Positions 34,324 to 43,352 of a stretch of DNA of 62,837 bases are shown here, one piece after another; positions within the stretch are counted from its first letter, which is position 1; each line of letters starts with the position of its first letter. The position numbers were made by a program, and so were the translations under genes. The notes under the pieces were generated by a model that saw only the letters and a program-made list of their open reading frames with translations, did no database searches and was not told the origin of the DNA. Origin of the DNA: Flaviaestuariibacter sp. (GTDB lineage Bacteria > Bacteroidota > Bacteroidia > Chitinophagales > Chitinophagaceae); contig JAOQAI010000020.1 in assembly GCA_025963645.1 (NCBI GenBank), positions 1 through 62,837 of the forward strand, written 5' to 3'.

Positions 34324-34752
34324 ATGAACTCTTCGGAAGAAATAAAGAAATGGGCAAAAAGTATTGTCACGTTGTGGAGAAGTCAAGACATTAAGATAGA
34401 GAAGGGAGCTTCGATGCAATTATTAAGTAAAGCAGAAGCATATTTAGAGATTTCTTTTCCTGAGCCCTTTAAGACATTGTATATGGAAGCCAATGGATTC
34501 AAAGACATGGATTGGAATGAGCACATGTTTTCTTTTTGGTCAGTCGAGAGGATTATTGAGGAATACGATTATAAGCGACATCCAAATTTTGTAGGCTTTT
34601 GTGATTTTTTAATCAACAGCCATTGGATTGGGTTTGTGAAAAATGAATCTGGAATTTATAAGAGATATGACTTTGAAGGACCTGAAAGAATAGCAGACAA
34701 TTTCGAAGACGCAGTTGATTTAATTAATACAAGTGCCGATGTAATATACTAA
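34324..34752 (+). CDS. SMI1/KNR4 (SUKH) family protein
   Basis: 142 residues. SUKH landmarks: 'YLEISFPEPFKTLYMEANGF' (strand-helix with the E-x-NG turn), 'FSFWSVERIIEEY', and 'NFVGFCDFLINSHWIGF'. Members often neutralise contact-dependent or polymorphic toxins. No toxin gene is next to it and no partner is in view; it is AT-rich, so it may be an orphan immunity gene. Confidence 0.8.
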   Translation: MNSSEEIKKWAKSIVTLWRSQDIKIEKGASMQLLSKAEAYLEISFPEPFKTLYMEANGFKDMDWNEHMFSFWSVERIIEEYDYKRHPNFVGFCDFLINSHWIGFVKNESGIYKRYDFEGPERIADNFEDAVDLINTSADVIY

Positions 34753-34972
34753 ACGAACGCATAACATTCGTTTAAAACACCGATAATCAAAGAGTTAATC
34801 GTGAAATAGTTGACCGTCAGAGTCATTTTTCTGACCGCCGAAGCCATTTTTCATGGATAAAAAACGACTTTTTATAGTAAGAAAGCCTCTATTCGTAGTA
34901 GAATTGTCTCTATTCTAGCAAAAATGCGGGATAAAAGGACAGAATAATGGCTCCGGCTGGAAGCAAAGACCA

Positions 34973-34996
34973 AAAAAATCCCGCCGAAGCGGGATT
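34973..34996 (-). terminator. terminator of the TPR protein gene
   Basis: Minus strand: AATCCCGC, tetraloop TTCG, GCGGGATT, then T-run. The UUCG loop makes it very stable. Confidence 0.9.
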
Positions 34997-35004
34997 ACCT
35001 GTAA

Positions 35005-36009
35005 TTAATTCTTGCCGTAGTACTGTCCCGGCGGTATTTTAAAGATGCGGCTCTTTTGAAAGGTGTTGAATTTGGTGTACGCCTCCGGGTGGGTCTTCGT
35101 CCAGTTGTCATACGCCGGCAGGTTCTCCGGGTTAGAGAACAGCCATTGGTTATACGCTTCATACATGCCTTCGCGAACCAGTTGCAGCTGGTAGTCGAAC
35201 AGCTTGGATGGGAATTTAGCCGCATAGGTCTTTGACCAGTCCAGCAGGAAGCGGGTGCGGATCATTGTCAATACATCAATGCTTAAACCGCGGGTCAGCA
35301 GGCTCGATTGTTTGCCCATGGTTTCCAGGAAAGCTCTTTCAAAAGCGGAGGGCTTCGCCTGGTCTTTCAGCATATCGGCGTCGGCGAACAGCTTTTCTTT
35401 ATAGGCAGTAAGCAACAGGCCTTTCATAGAGGCTGCCTGCTCGGTGAGGCTTTCCATATTAATAAAAGCTTCGCCATAAACCAGCGACCAAACCTTATCT
35501 TTTGTGTAATAATAGAAGAGCGCCGCATTGTAATAATTGCCGGCGTAAGAAGGGTCCACTTTTATTCCTTTTTCCCATTGCTCGATGGCATCCACATCTT
35601 TCTTCGCCCAAAGCAATTCGCCATATTCGCTATGAAGCGCCCCGCTGTTCGGGAATTTTTTGAGGCCTTTTTTGTAAGATTTCTCGGCATCCTTTACTTC
35701 TTCCAATGCTTTGTACACATTGCCCGCTATCTGGTAGGACTGCACATCGGCGGCATCGCCATCCATAATGGTATTGACCACATCCAACGCTTTTACATAA
35801 TCTCTTTTATAATAAAAAGAAAGCGCCAGGTCTTTTTGCAGGTCCAGGTTGCTTTTGTCGGTTTGAAGGGCACGTGTCAGTACGAGCACGGCATTATCAA
35901 AATCGCCGGAGCGCATAAAGGCGCGGGCCGTTTCGCCGGGAGTTTGCTCTTGTGAGAAAGCGGCTAATGAAAGCAAAGCGAAGCTAAAAAGAAGAACTAA
36001 TTTTTTCAT
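35005..36009 (-). CDS. secreted tetratricopeptide-repeat protein
   Basis: 334 residues from the ATG at 36009: signal peptide (MKKLVLLFSFALLSLAAFS) and a row of TPR units over residues 25-190 ('GDFDNAVLVLTRALQTDKSN', 'RDYVKALDVVNTIMDG', 'EEVKDAEKSYKKGLKKFP', 'KDVDAIEQWEKGIKVDP'), then a helical region without clear repeats. Probably a periplasmic scaffold. Partner unknown. Confidence 0.8.
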   Translation of the reverse strand: MKKLVLLFSFALLSLAAFSQEQTPGETARAFMRSGDFDNAVLVLTRALQTDKSNLDLQKDLALSFYYKRDYVKALDVVNTIMDGDAADVQSYQIAGNVYKALEEVKDAEKSYKKGLKKFPNSGALHSEYGELLWAKKDVDAIEQWEKGIKVDPSYAGNYYNAALFYYYTKDKVWSLVYGEAFINMESLTEQAASMKGLLLTAYKEKLFADADMLKDQAKPSAFERAFLETMGKQSSLLTRGLSIDVLTMIRTRFLLDWSKTYAAKFPSKLFDYQLQLVREGMYEAYNQWLFSNPENLPAYDNWTKTHPEAYTKFNTFQKSRIFKIPPGQYYGKN

Positions 36010-36227
36010 CCGTAAAGGGTTTAAGCCGAAGGGAACGAACACTGTTGCCGTTCCGCTGCCAAATTAAGACTAAATATAGAAGGGTAGGGATGCATGGCGG
36101 GACTTAACAAAATCTTCGTGAGTAAGTTGAGTGGTTGATAGGTTTGTGCTGAATAAGTGCTATTAATTCTACATCAACCGAAAATCAGGAGCAGCTACTT
36201 TATAAAAGACCTGGTTATCAACTACAC

Positions 36228-37448
36228 TCACAACAAGTGCGTGAGCAATCCATCCCGAAGCTTTGGCTCGAACCAGGTGCTTTTAGGCGGCATCACGACG
36301 CCACTGTCGGCAATATCAAACAGCTGCTGGATAGAAACAGGATACAAGCTAAAGGCTACGGCTGCCGCTCCGCTGTTCACCCGCTCTTCCAGTTCTTTTA
36401 ATCCGCGGATGCCACCTACAAAATCAATGCGGTTGTCGGTACGGGGATCGCCAATGGCAAGGTATTTCTGTAAAATATTTTCCTGTAAGATCGTTACATC
36501 CAATACGCCGATCGGGTCTTCGCGGAAGGTGCCTTCTTTTGCTTTGAGGCCATACCAGCTCCCGTCGAGATACATGCCGAATTGGTGCAAAGCAGCTGGT
36601 GAAACGGCAGCATTCGCCTTTTCTACCGTAAAGCCTTCTTCCATGTTTTGCAAAAGGGCTTCCGGCGTTAAGCCATTCAGGTCGTTGGCAATGCGGTTAT
36701 AATCGAGAATGGCTAATTGATTGGCCGGGAAGATGGTCGTAAGAAAGAACTTGGCATCTTCGCTCTCAGGTAATTGCTGGTTGACCTTCGCAGCGGATGC
36801 CGCCCGGTGGTGGCCATCAGCAATATAGGTGAATGGGATCTTCTCAGCGAAAAGGTTGGTGATGACATCAATCGTTGACAAAGTATCTACCACCCAAATG
36901 GTATGCACCACTGTATCATCGGCTACAAAAGAATAATCGGCGTTGTGCTGCGATTTCCAATGCTCGAATACATCGTCCAGTTCTTTCAGGTCTTTGCAGG
37001 CAAGGAAGACATTACCGGTCTGTGCTTTTATAGTCGCCATGTGGCTGATGCGGTCCTGCTCTTTCTCGGGACGGGTAAACTCGTGCTTCTTAATGATGTC
37101 GTTGTTGTAATCATCCACCGATGACACACAGACCAAACCGGTTTGTGTACGGCCTTTCCAGGAAAGCTGGTAAATATAATAGCAAGGCTTTTCGTCCTGG
37201 AAGAGGATCTTTTTATCAATCAGCCGTTGCAGGTTTTCGGCTGCTTTATCATATACCTGCTGGGTATGAATGTCCGTGCCTTCGGGCAGGTCGATCTCGG
37301 ATTTGGTCACATGCAGGAACGATAGCATATTGCCCGCGGCTTCTTTGCGGGCCTCTTCCGAATTCAGTACATCGTAGGGACGTGACGCTACCTGGTAAGC
37401 ATATTCATTGTGCGGACGCAGTGCTTTGAAAGGTTTGATATGAGCCAT
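36228..37448 (-). CDS. DUF1015 family protein
   Basis: 406 residues from the ATG at 37448. Marks of the family: 'HIKPFKALRP' at the start, 'ASRPYDVL', 'YIADGHHRAASA' (about residue 210) and 'IDFVGG'. In many genomes DUF1015 lies by serA/serC; here serC is one kilobase away with a lipoprotein gene between. DUF1015 proteins have been linked to HTH-controlled serine metabolism; the 'DGHHR' motif resembles ParB/Srx-like kinases, and a serine-kinase role is known for a related family. Enzymatic role here is not certain. Confidence 0.85.
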   Translation of the reverse strand: MAHIKPFKALRPHNEYAYQVASRPYDVLNSEEARKEAAGNMLSFLHVTKSEIDLPEGTDIHTQQVYDKAAENLQRLIDKKILFQDEKPCYYIYQLSWKGRTQTGLVCVSSVDDYNNDIIKKHEFTRPEKEQDRISHMATIKAQTGNVFLACKDLKELDDVFEHWKSQHNADYSFVADDTVVHTIWVVDTLSTIDVITNLFAEKIPFTYIADGHHRAASAAKVNQQLPESEDAKFFLTTIFPANQLAILDYNRIANDLNGLTPEALLQNMEEGFTVEKANAAVSPAALHQFGMYLDGSWYGLKAKEGTFREDPIGVLDVTILQENILQKYLAIGDPRTDNRIDFVGGIRGLKELEERVNSGAAAVAFSLYPVSIQQLFDIADSGVVMPPKSTWFEPKLRDGLLTHLL

Positions 37449-37636
37449 AAAAAGGAATTGCTGCAAACGTACGGCATTTTAAGAAGGTGCGTAAACCGCC
37501 AGCCGGTACGATCCATTCGGGCATTGGAGCAGTCCATAGCAGTGTGACTGCAAAGAAATCCTTAATTCAAAACCTCTTAACATAACGGGTGTAACAGCGC
37601 CCTTTGTTTTGCCGTATTAAACAAAAACAATTGTAT

Positions 37637-38326
37637 ATGAAGCTAACTCTATTTTGCGCCTTTGCTCTTGCACTTGCCTCTTGCGGAATGAATAAGAACG
37701 TTTACAAATCCGCAGACTTTGTTCAGCATGCCACTAAACACCAGCATGTAGCCATCCTTCCGCTGCGCATTACACAAACCGGTCATGTAGGTAAAAAGGA
37801 AACGGAAGAGAGCATCAAAGCTCAGAACGATAAATGGGGCTATGTGTTCCAGGAGTCGCTGCTGACCTATACACTGAAGCAGACCAGCAAAAATAAAAAG
37901 TCGCCTGTTGTGGCTTTCCAAGCCATTCAGAAGACCAATGCATTGCTGAAAGAAGCCGGCTTAACCATTGAAGAAGCGTATGAAAAGCAGCCGGAGGAAT
38001 TGGCAAAGCTCTTAGGGGTAGATGCGGTGTTAATGACAACTTTAGAAAAAGACAAGAACTTCAGCGACGGGGTCGCTTATGGTTTAGCGGGTGCCCGCAC
38101 GATCCTGACTGTGTTAGGTAAACCCGGTACAACCGCCAACGCTAATACCGCCCTGGCTATGAACGCTTCTGACATCAATATGAACAGCTATTTGTACAAT
38201 GGCACCGATAGCAAGTTGCTTTGGAAAACCTTCCGCAAGGGCGGCGCCGACCTGCCAAACGAGGTAAATGGCATCGTGGAATTTTACAGCAATTGGATCG
38301 CGAAGAAATTGCCGTATCGTTCGTAA
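37637..38326 (+). CDS. DUF799-like putative lipoprotein
   Basis: 229 residues from the ATG at 37637. Lipobox 'ALALASC' (Cys19), then 'HVAILPLRITQTGHVGKKE' and 'LGVDAVLMTTLEKDKNF', which recall the GNA1162/DUF799 group of outer-membrane-associated lipoproteins. Stands alone between DUF1015 and serC, on the opposite strand. Function unknown. Confidence 0.7.
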   Translation: MKLTLFCAFALALASCGMNKNVYKSADFVQHATKHQHVAILPLRITQTGHVGKKETEESIKAQNDKWGYVFQESLLTYTLKQTSKNKKSPVVAFQAIQKTNALLKEAGLTIEEAYEKQPEELAKLLGVDAVLMTTLEKDKNFSDGVAYGLAGARTILTVLGKPGTTANANTALAMNASDINMNSYLYNGTDSKLLWKTFRKGGADLPNEVNGIVEFYSNWIAKKLPYRS

Positions 38327-38344
38327 TGGTTGGTATAAGATGAT

Positions 38345-38422
38345 TGTAGGAACTTGCCTCCCGGCGTGTTCAGGAGAAATAACCTGTTTCCAATAGAACA
38401 CGCCGGGAGGCGTGTTCCTACA
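38345..38422. repeat. long inverted repeat between convergent genes
   Basis: 27-base arms, 25 of 27 matched (TGTAGGAAC at both outer ends, GGCGTGTTC inside), separated by 24 bases. Related to the copy after the M16 peptidase gene (26208). Likely acts as the transcript end for both the lipoprotein and serC. Confidence 0.8.
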
Positions 38423-38432
38423 GCTACAGCCA

Positions 38433-39527
38433 TCAACCCTTCCGCTGTGCAAAATCCTTCATCAAATCCGTCAACGCTACCACGCTTTCATACGGCAATG
38501 CATTGTACAATGAAACGCGGAAACCACCGACGCTCCGGTGCCCTTTTACACCCACCATACCTTCGTTTTCGCATAACTGCAAGAACTCTTTTTCAAGTAC
38601 CGCATCTTCCATCGCAAAACACGCATTCATCTTGCTGCGGTCTTCGGTTGCTACCGTGCCTTTGTAAAGGGGTGATGCATCAATGGTTTGATAGAGCAAG
38701 GCGGCTTTGCGGTTATTCACTTCCTCTATTGCTTTCACGCCACCGTAAGCCTTTAACCAACGAAGTGTCAGCATACACAAATAGATGGCAAATACCGGCG
38801 GCGTATTGAGCATGGAGCCGGCTTCAATATGATTGCGGTAATCCATCATCGTCGGTAGCGGACGGTTTACTTTCCCCAGGATATTCTTATTCACCACTAC
38901 TACATTAACGCCGGCAGCGCCAATATTCTTTTGCGCACCGGCATAGATCAGGTCAAACTTATTGAAGTCCAGTTGGCGGCTGAGAATATCACTGCTCATA
39001 TCTGCTACCAGCGGCACACCAGCGTTATAGAAAGGCGTGAAGTCATGCCACTGGGTACCGTAAATAGTATTGTTGGAAGTGAGATGCAAGTAGACTGAGT
39101 TCGGGTCGGTCGTAAACTCCTTCGGCAAATAAGTATAGTTGGATGCTTTTGAACTGCACACCACTTCCACGATGCCATAAAGCTTTGCTTCTTTGATAGC
39201 TTTGGCACCCCAAACACCGGTATCGGTATAAGATGCTTTTTGTCCTTGGTTTAAAAGGTTTGCAGGCACCTGGAAGAATTGCGTGGAAGCGCCGCCATGT
39301 AAGAAAAGCACTTCATGATCGCTGTCTAAGTTCATTAGTTCTTTCATCAAGGCAGTGGCTTCTGCCACTACGGGCTCGAACAACTTGGTGCGGTGCCCGA
39401 TCTCTAAAATGGAAAGCCCGGTGCCGTTAAAATTCAGTATCGCTTCGCTGGCTTCCTGAAAAACTTCTTTGGGTAGGATAGAAGGGCCGGCGTTGAAATT
39501 ATGTAGCGTTTTTTGTAGCGTATCCAT
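38433..39527 (-). CDS. serC: phosphoserine aminotransferase
   Basis: 364 residues from the ATG at 39527. Converts 3-phosphohydroxypyruvate and Glu to phosphoserine (serine pathway; also pyridoxal synthesis). Class V aminotransferase marks: 'HNFNAGPSILP' at the start, 'FLHGGASTQF', PLP lysine in 'YAGAQKNIGAAG' (near 196), and 'NTPPVFAIY', 'HRSVGGFRVSLYNA' near the end. serA is not in view. Confidence 0.95.
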   Translation of the reverse strand: MDTLQKTLHNFNAGPSILPKEVFQEASEAILNFNGTGLSILEIGHRTKLFEPVVAEATALMKELMNLDSDHEVLFLHGGASTQFFQVPANLLNQGQKASYTDTGVWGAKAIKEAKLYGIVEVVCSSKASNYTYLPKEFTTDPNSVYLHLTSNNTIYGTQWHDFTPFYNAGVPLVADMSSDILSRQLDFNKFDLIYAGAQKNIGAAGVNVVVVNKNILGKVNRPLPTMMDYRNHIEAGSMLNTPPVFAIYLCMLTLRWLKAYGGVKAIEEVNNRKAALLYQTIDASPLYKGTVATEDRSKMNACFAMEDAVLEKEFLQLCENEGMVGVKGHRSVGGFRVSLYNALPYESVVALTDLMKDFAQRKG

Positions 39528-39610
39528 GCTTTGTCGAAATTGTTCTTTGAAATAACTGATTGTAATGGCAGTGCAAAGAAACAAATTATCCGACGGTAAG
39601 ACTTGGCTGA

Positions 39611-40585
39611 TTAATTTTCTTCTCTTCCTTGAATAGCGCCCTTGCGCCAGGCTTCGGTTAGCATATTATATTCTTTCATCTCTTCTTCGGAAAAAGTTTT
39701 GTTGGTGAGCTTAGTAAGATCAGGCTGTCCGGCATCTACCCAGGCCGTGTACCAAAAAGAGGCTGTAGCATAGATCGCCTGGCGCATCCGGCGCTCCACC
39801 ATGCCTTTCATGGACGCATCGTAAGCCTTTGTATAAGCAGCGGAATATTGCCGAACCAGTTTTCCATTACGGTCTTCAAAAGCAAAGCGCTGGTCCTCTG
39901 GAAAACGTTTGCTCAAGCTTTTTTCAAACTTTAATACCGTATCGGCAGCCGCAGCGCTTTCCAGCACCCGCTTCCAGATAAAATCTCCGGGCGACTTGAT
40001 GTATTCGGCTTTGCCCACAAAAAAATCCCAGCTTTTATCCGCCAGCAGTTCCGGAATGCGGCTTTCCCAAAAACCATGAATGCCGCGTTGGTCCGTAAAC
40101 TGGCCATTGTGGTTGCTGCTGGCATGAAGCGGTACATGGGCATCTCCGATATAATGCCCGATCTCGGCGGATAGCTTTAAAATTTTTGCTTCATTCTTTT
40201 CTTTGAAAGCGTTTGTCAGCCGTGCTTTCATGATCTGCACCCACCAGGGCACGATACCACCGGCGATTAAGCTGTCTTCAGAAAATTTAGCTACGGCGGC
40301 ATCCCAAGCCCGAGGCAGCGAATCGTAAGGATAAGTGCCGTAGCGATCAATGTCAATGTAATGCCGCGGGCCTTCTTCTTTCACGGCGTAGCGCCGCATA
40401 TCCGGATCAACAGCATGGTCGGTTATGAATTCGATCTGCGGTTTGTATAAAACCATCATTTGCGGCGGGAGCAGGAAAACAGCATAGTAGTTGATCTTTC
40501 TGTGCCCGAAAAAGCCCCAGCAAAAACAGGGGATTTGCAACAATAGCAAAAGGGAAAGAAGCATCGCCTTTCTAAACAGCCACAT
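39611..40585 (-). CDS. secreted S1/P1 nuclease / zinc phospholipase C-like enzyme
   Basis: 324 residues from the ATG at 40585 (signal peptide MWLFRKAMLLSLLLLLQIPCF, mature protein at 'WGFFGHR'). Zinc ligands fit the family: Trp at the new N-terminus, His in 'GFFGHRKIN', 'DHAVDPDMRR', 'PRHYIDID', 'GHYIGDAHVPLHASSNHNG' and 'GIHGFWESRIPE'. The N-terminal Trp-to-metal contact typical of P1-type enzymes is preserved. Likely cleaves nucleic acids or phosphate esters in the periplasm. Its start overlaps the end of the DUF502 gene by 14 bases, so the two are translationally coupled. Confidence 0.85.
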   Translation of the reverse strand: MWLFRKAMLLSLLLLLQIPCFCWGFFGHRKINYYAVFLLPPQMMVLYKPQIEFITDHAVDPDMRRYAVKEEGPRHYIDIDRYGTYPYDSLPRAWDAAVAKFSEDSLIAGGIVPWWVQIMKARLTNAFKEKNEAKILKLSAEIGHYIGDAHVPLHASSNHNGQFTDQRGIHGFWESRIPELLADKSWDFFVGKAEYIKSPGDFIWKRVLESAAAADTVLKFEKSLSKRFPEDQRFAFEDRNGKLVRQYSAAYTKAYDASMKGMVERRMRQAIYATASFWYTAWVDAGQPDLTKLTNKTFSEEEMKEYNMLTEAWRKGAIQGREEN

Positions 40586-41222
40586 CGGTTTTGTTTTTGT
40601 CGTCATCCACATTCGTTACGCCGCCGCTGATGGCGAATTTCATGGCGCCCGTTGCCGATACGTTGGCAATGGAACGGATGCGAACCGTTGGTAAAAGATA
40701 TACATTGCCGGCTATGGAATACGACATGGGAATATAAACAGCCACGTAATCAGTAAAGCCAAAGTTGGATACATTATCCTGCGTGATGAATCCTACCCGC
40801 CACACATCGGTGTCGTCAATATTTGCCAGCACCGGCCGGTTGAATTTTTTCTTCTCACCAGCAAAGGCCTCGAAAAAATCTTTTACCGTAGAATAAATAA
40901 AGCGAATGCCCGGTGTTTTACTAAGCAGGCTATCAAAAAGGTTAAAGGTTTTTAGCTTTATAAAAAAGGAACTGAAATAGCCCAACAGACAGATGCCGGC
41001 AATGATAATAAGAAACCCCAGTCCATAATTCTGAATGCGGACCCTCCCATCGGCATCTTTTGTGGCAAAAATGGGTAGCAGGTCGTCAATAGAAGTAACG
41101 ATCCAATAAACCGCGTAAAAAGTAATGGCTACCGGCGCAATAACCAGCAATCCCTGCAAAAAATATTGAAACACCTTGCGAAGGCGGAAACGTTCCGGCG
41201 CTATAGGTTTTAAGTCGTCCAT
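40572..41222 (-). CDS. DUF502 family membrane protein
   Basis: 216 residues from the ATG at 41222. Two N-terminal membrane helices ('FLQGLLVIAPVAITFYAVYWI', 'GLGFLIIIAGICLLGYFSSFF'), then 'LFDSLLSKTPGIRFIYSTVKD', the signature of DUF502, and a soluble domain with 'YVAVYIPMSYSIAGNVYLLP'. Role unknown. Divergent from the efflux operon, whose TetR operator lies 58 bases upstream of this start. Confidence 0.85.
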   Translation of the reverse strand: MDDLKPIAPERFRLRKVFQYFLQGLLVIAPVAITFYAVYWIVTSIDDLLPIFATKDADGRVRIQNYGLGFLIIIAGICLLGYFSSFFIKLKTFNLFDSLLSKTPGIRFIYSTVKDFFEAFAGEKKKFNRPVLANIDDTDVWRVGFITQDNVSNFGFTDYVAVYIPMSYSIAGNVYLLPTVRIRSIANVSATGAMKFAISGGVTNVDDDKNKTDVAV

Positions 41223-41279
41223 GGCGCAAAGGTAACGGCACAGTTCATCCGCCAAAATGAACAGTTCATAAAAAATTAA

Positions 41280-41315
41280 CTATGGAAACTTTGGCATCGA
41301 AAAAAGTTTCCATAG
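41280..41315. promoter_or_regulatory. palindromic operator of the TetR efflux operon
   Basis: Perfect 13-base arms CTATGGAAACTTT / AAAGTTTCCATAG separated by ten bases. It lies 14 bases before the tetR ATG at 41330 and between two divergent genes, as expected for a TetR autoregulatory site. Confidence 0.7.
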
Positions 41316-41329
41316 TTTCGCCGCCGATT

Positions 41330-41944
41330 ATGGAACCAAAAGAACGCATTCTTCACAAAGCCCACGAACTATTCAACCGGTACGGCATTCGCTCCGTTTC
41401 GATGGATGATATAGCTGCGCAGATGGGCATGTCAAAGAAAACGGTATATCAATATTTTGCGGATAAAGAAGAACTGGTGAACGCGGTTTTTTCCGCTATC
41501 ATGGACGACAATAAATGCAAGTGTGTAGACGAGCGGGATAATTCTGACAACGCCTTGCATGAACTTTTCCAGGCTTACGACAGAATGCAGGAAATGTTCT
41601 CAACGATGCATCCTTCCGTATTGTTTGATATGGAAAAATACCACCCGCAGACCTTTGCCAAATTCAAGGCTTTTAAGAATGATTTCCTGTATGGCATCAT
41701 CAAAACCAATATTGAACGTGGCATTGCCGAAGGGCTTTACCGGGAGGATATTGATGTAGACATCCTCAGTCGTTACCGCCTGCACAGTATCATGCTGGCT
41801 TTTAATCCCGAAGTTTTTCCTAACAACCGCACGCAGTTGCTGCAGATAGAAATGCAGTTACTGGAACACTTTGTTTATGGCCTGGCCACCACCAAGGGCG
41901 ATAAGCTCATTGAAAAATATAAAAAACAACGAACAAAAAAGTAA
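41330..41944 (+). CDS. TetR family transcriptional regulator
   Basis: 204 residues from the ATG at 41330. The N-terminal helix-turn-helix is textbook: 'KERILHKAHELFNRYGIRSVSMDDIAAQMGMSKKTVYQYFADKEEL' (here named by parts: AHELFNRYG, SMDDIAAQMG, KKTVYQYF). An earlier ATG at 41282 lies inside the operator palindrome and is rejected. First gene of an operon with an outer-membrane channel (2 bases on), an adaptor and an RND pump; it most likely represses them until a pump substrate binds. Confidence 0.92.
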   Translation: MEPKERILHKAHELFNRYGIRSVSMDDIAAQMGMSKKTVYQYFADKEELVNAVFSAIMDDNKCKCVDERDNSDNALHELFQAYDRMQEMFSTMHPSVLFDMEKYHPQTFAKFKAFKNDFLYGIIKTNIERGIAEGLYREDIDVDILSRYRLHSIMLAFNPEVFPNNRTQLLQIEMQLLEHFVYGLATTKGDKLIEKYKKQRTKK

Positions 41945-41945
41945 G

Positions 41946-43322
41946 ATGATGAAACAGATGATCGTAACCAGCCTTTTCCTGCTACTGCTAAGTGCCGCAC
42001 AAGGCCAGCAGAAGTATGAACTGACGGTAAAAGAAGCCGTGGAATTGGCGTATAAGAACGTGATCGAGATCAAGAACGCAGAGATTGATTACCGGATACA
42101 GGAAGCGCAGAACAACGAGATATTCGGAAGAGCATTGCCTCAGGTAAGCGGAAATATTGGCGCTCAATATTATGTGAAGCTGCCGCAGATCCTTTTCCCG
42201 CAATCGGATGTGAACGTGTACAATGTGCTGAAAAACCAGAACCTGATACCACAGTCCACACCTATCCCGCAGCCAACCCTGGTGCCTTTTAGTTTGCAGC
42301 AACCTTGGAACCTGAATATGGGCGCAACACTTCAGCAACTCTTATTTCAACCGGATGTATTTGTTGGCCTGCAGGCCCGCAAAGCCTCTTTGAACCTTTC
42401 AGCTGCTATGATCGAGCAAACCAAAGAGCGGGTGAAAGATTCGGCGTACCGCCGTTACTATGCTATTCTTATTGCAGAGAAACAACTTAATTTTTTAGAT
42501 TCCAGCATAGTGAGGTTGGAGAAATTGTATCACGATGATTCTATCATGTTTAAGAATGGATTTGCGGAACGCTTAGATCTGGACAGGGTGCAGGTCCAGT
42601 TAAATAACCTGCGAACAACAAGAAATATGGTGGATAATGGCGTTTCCATTTCCTATGCGGCACTTAAATTTTCCATCGGTGTTTCACAGGCAGATACGGT
42701 GCGGTTGAAAGAAGAGCTGACCACCGCAAGCATCAAGGAAGACATTCTTGATAACTCCTTTAAATACGAGGACCGCACGGAGATCAGAACCCTGCAGGTA
42801 ACAAAAGAACTGCAACAGCTGGATGTAAAGCGGAACAAACTGGCAGCCTTGCCAACTGCTGCGCTGGCTGGTAATTACTCCATAACAGGGCAAGGACAAA
42901 AATTCTTTACCGATGCGGAAACCCGTTGGCTTAAGAGTTCTTATATCGGGTTGAATATCGCAGTGCCCATCTTCGATGGCTTCCAGCGCAAGTACCGCAC
43001 ACAGCAGGCCCAGCTGAAAGTAGATAAGGTAGATAACAATATTACCAATGTGAAGCAGGCGATCGACTTCCAGCAAAATGTTTCGCAAACGAGTCTAAAG
43101 AACGCTTTGCTGAACCTGGATGTGCAGGAGCGCAACCAGCAACTCGCGCTGCGTGTATACAATACAACAAAGATCAAGTTTGAGCAAGGCCTAGGCAGTT
43201 CTTTCGAAGTGCTGCAGGCGGATGCGGATTACCAGCAAGCACAATCCAATTATTTCAGTGCGTTGTATAACGCTACGGTTGCCCGCATCGGTTACCAATC
43301 ATCATTAGGAAAATTGCAATAA
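41946..43322 (+). CDS. TolC family outer-membrane efflux protein
   Basis: 458 residues with signal peptide (MMKQMIVTSLFLLLLSAAQG). Two OEP repeats of long helices ('LTVKEAVELAYKNVIEIKNAEIDYRIQEAQ' and 'TTKIKFEQGLGSSFEVLQADADYQQAQSNY', in parts) and 'GLNIAVPIFDGFQRKYR'. Forms the trimeric channel of the RND complex. Start overlaps nothing but is 2 bases after the tetR stop. Confidence 0.93.
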   Translation: MMKQMIVTSLFLLLLSAAQGQQKYELTVKEAVELAYKNVIEIKNAEIDYRIQEAQNNEIFGRALPQVSGNIGAQYYVKLPQILFPQSDVNVYNVLKNQNLIPQSTPIPQPTLVPFSLQQPWNLNMGATLQQLLFQPDVFVGLQARKASLNLSAAMIEQTKERVKDSAYRRYYAILIAEKQLNFLDSSIVRLEKLYHDDSIMFKNGFAERLDLDRVQVQLNNLRTTRNMVDNGVSISYAALKFSIGVSQADTVRLKEELTTASIKEDILDNSFKYEDRTEIRTLQVTKELQQLDVKRNKLAALPTAALAGNYSITGQGQKFFTDAETRWLKSSYIGLNIAVPIFDGFQRKYRTQQAQLKVDKVDNNITNVKQAIDFQQNVSQTSLKNALLNLDVQERNQQLALRVYNTTKIKFEQGLGSSFEVLQADADYQQAQSNYFSALYNATVARIGYQSSLGKLQ

Positions 43323-43352
43323 ACCAAAACGACAGAACCCAAAATAGTTACC

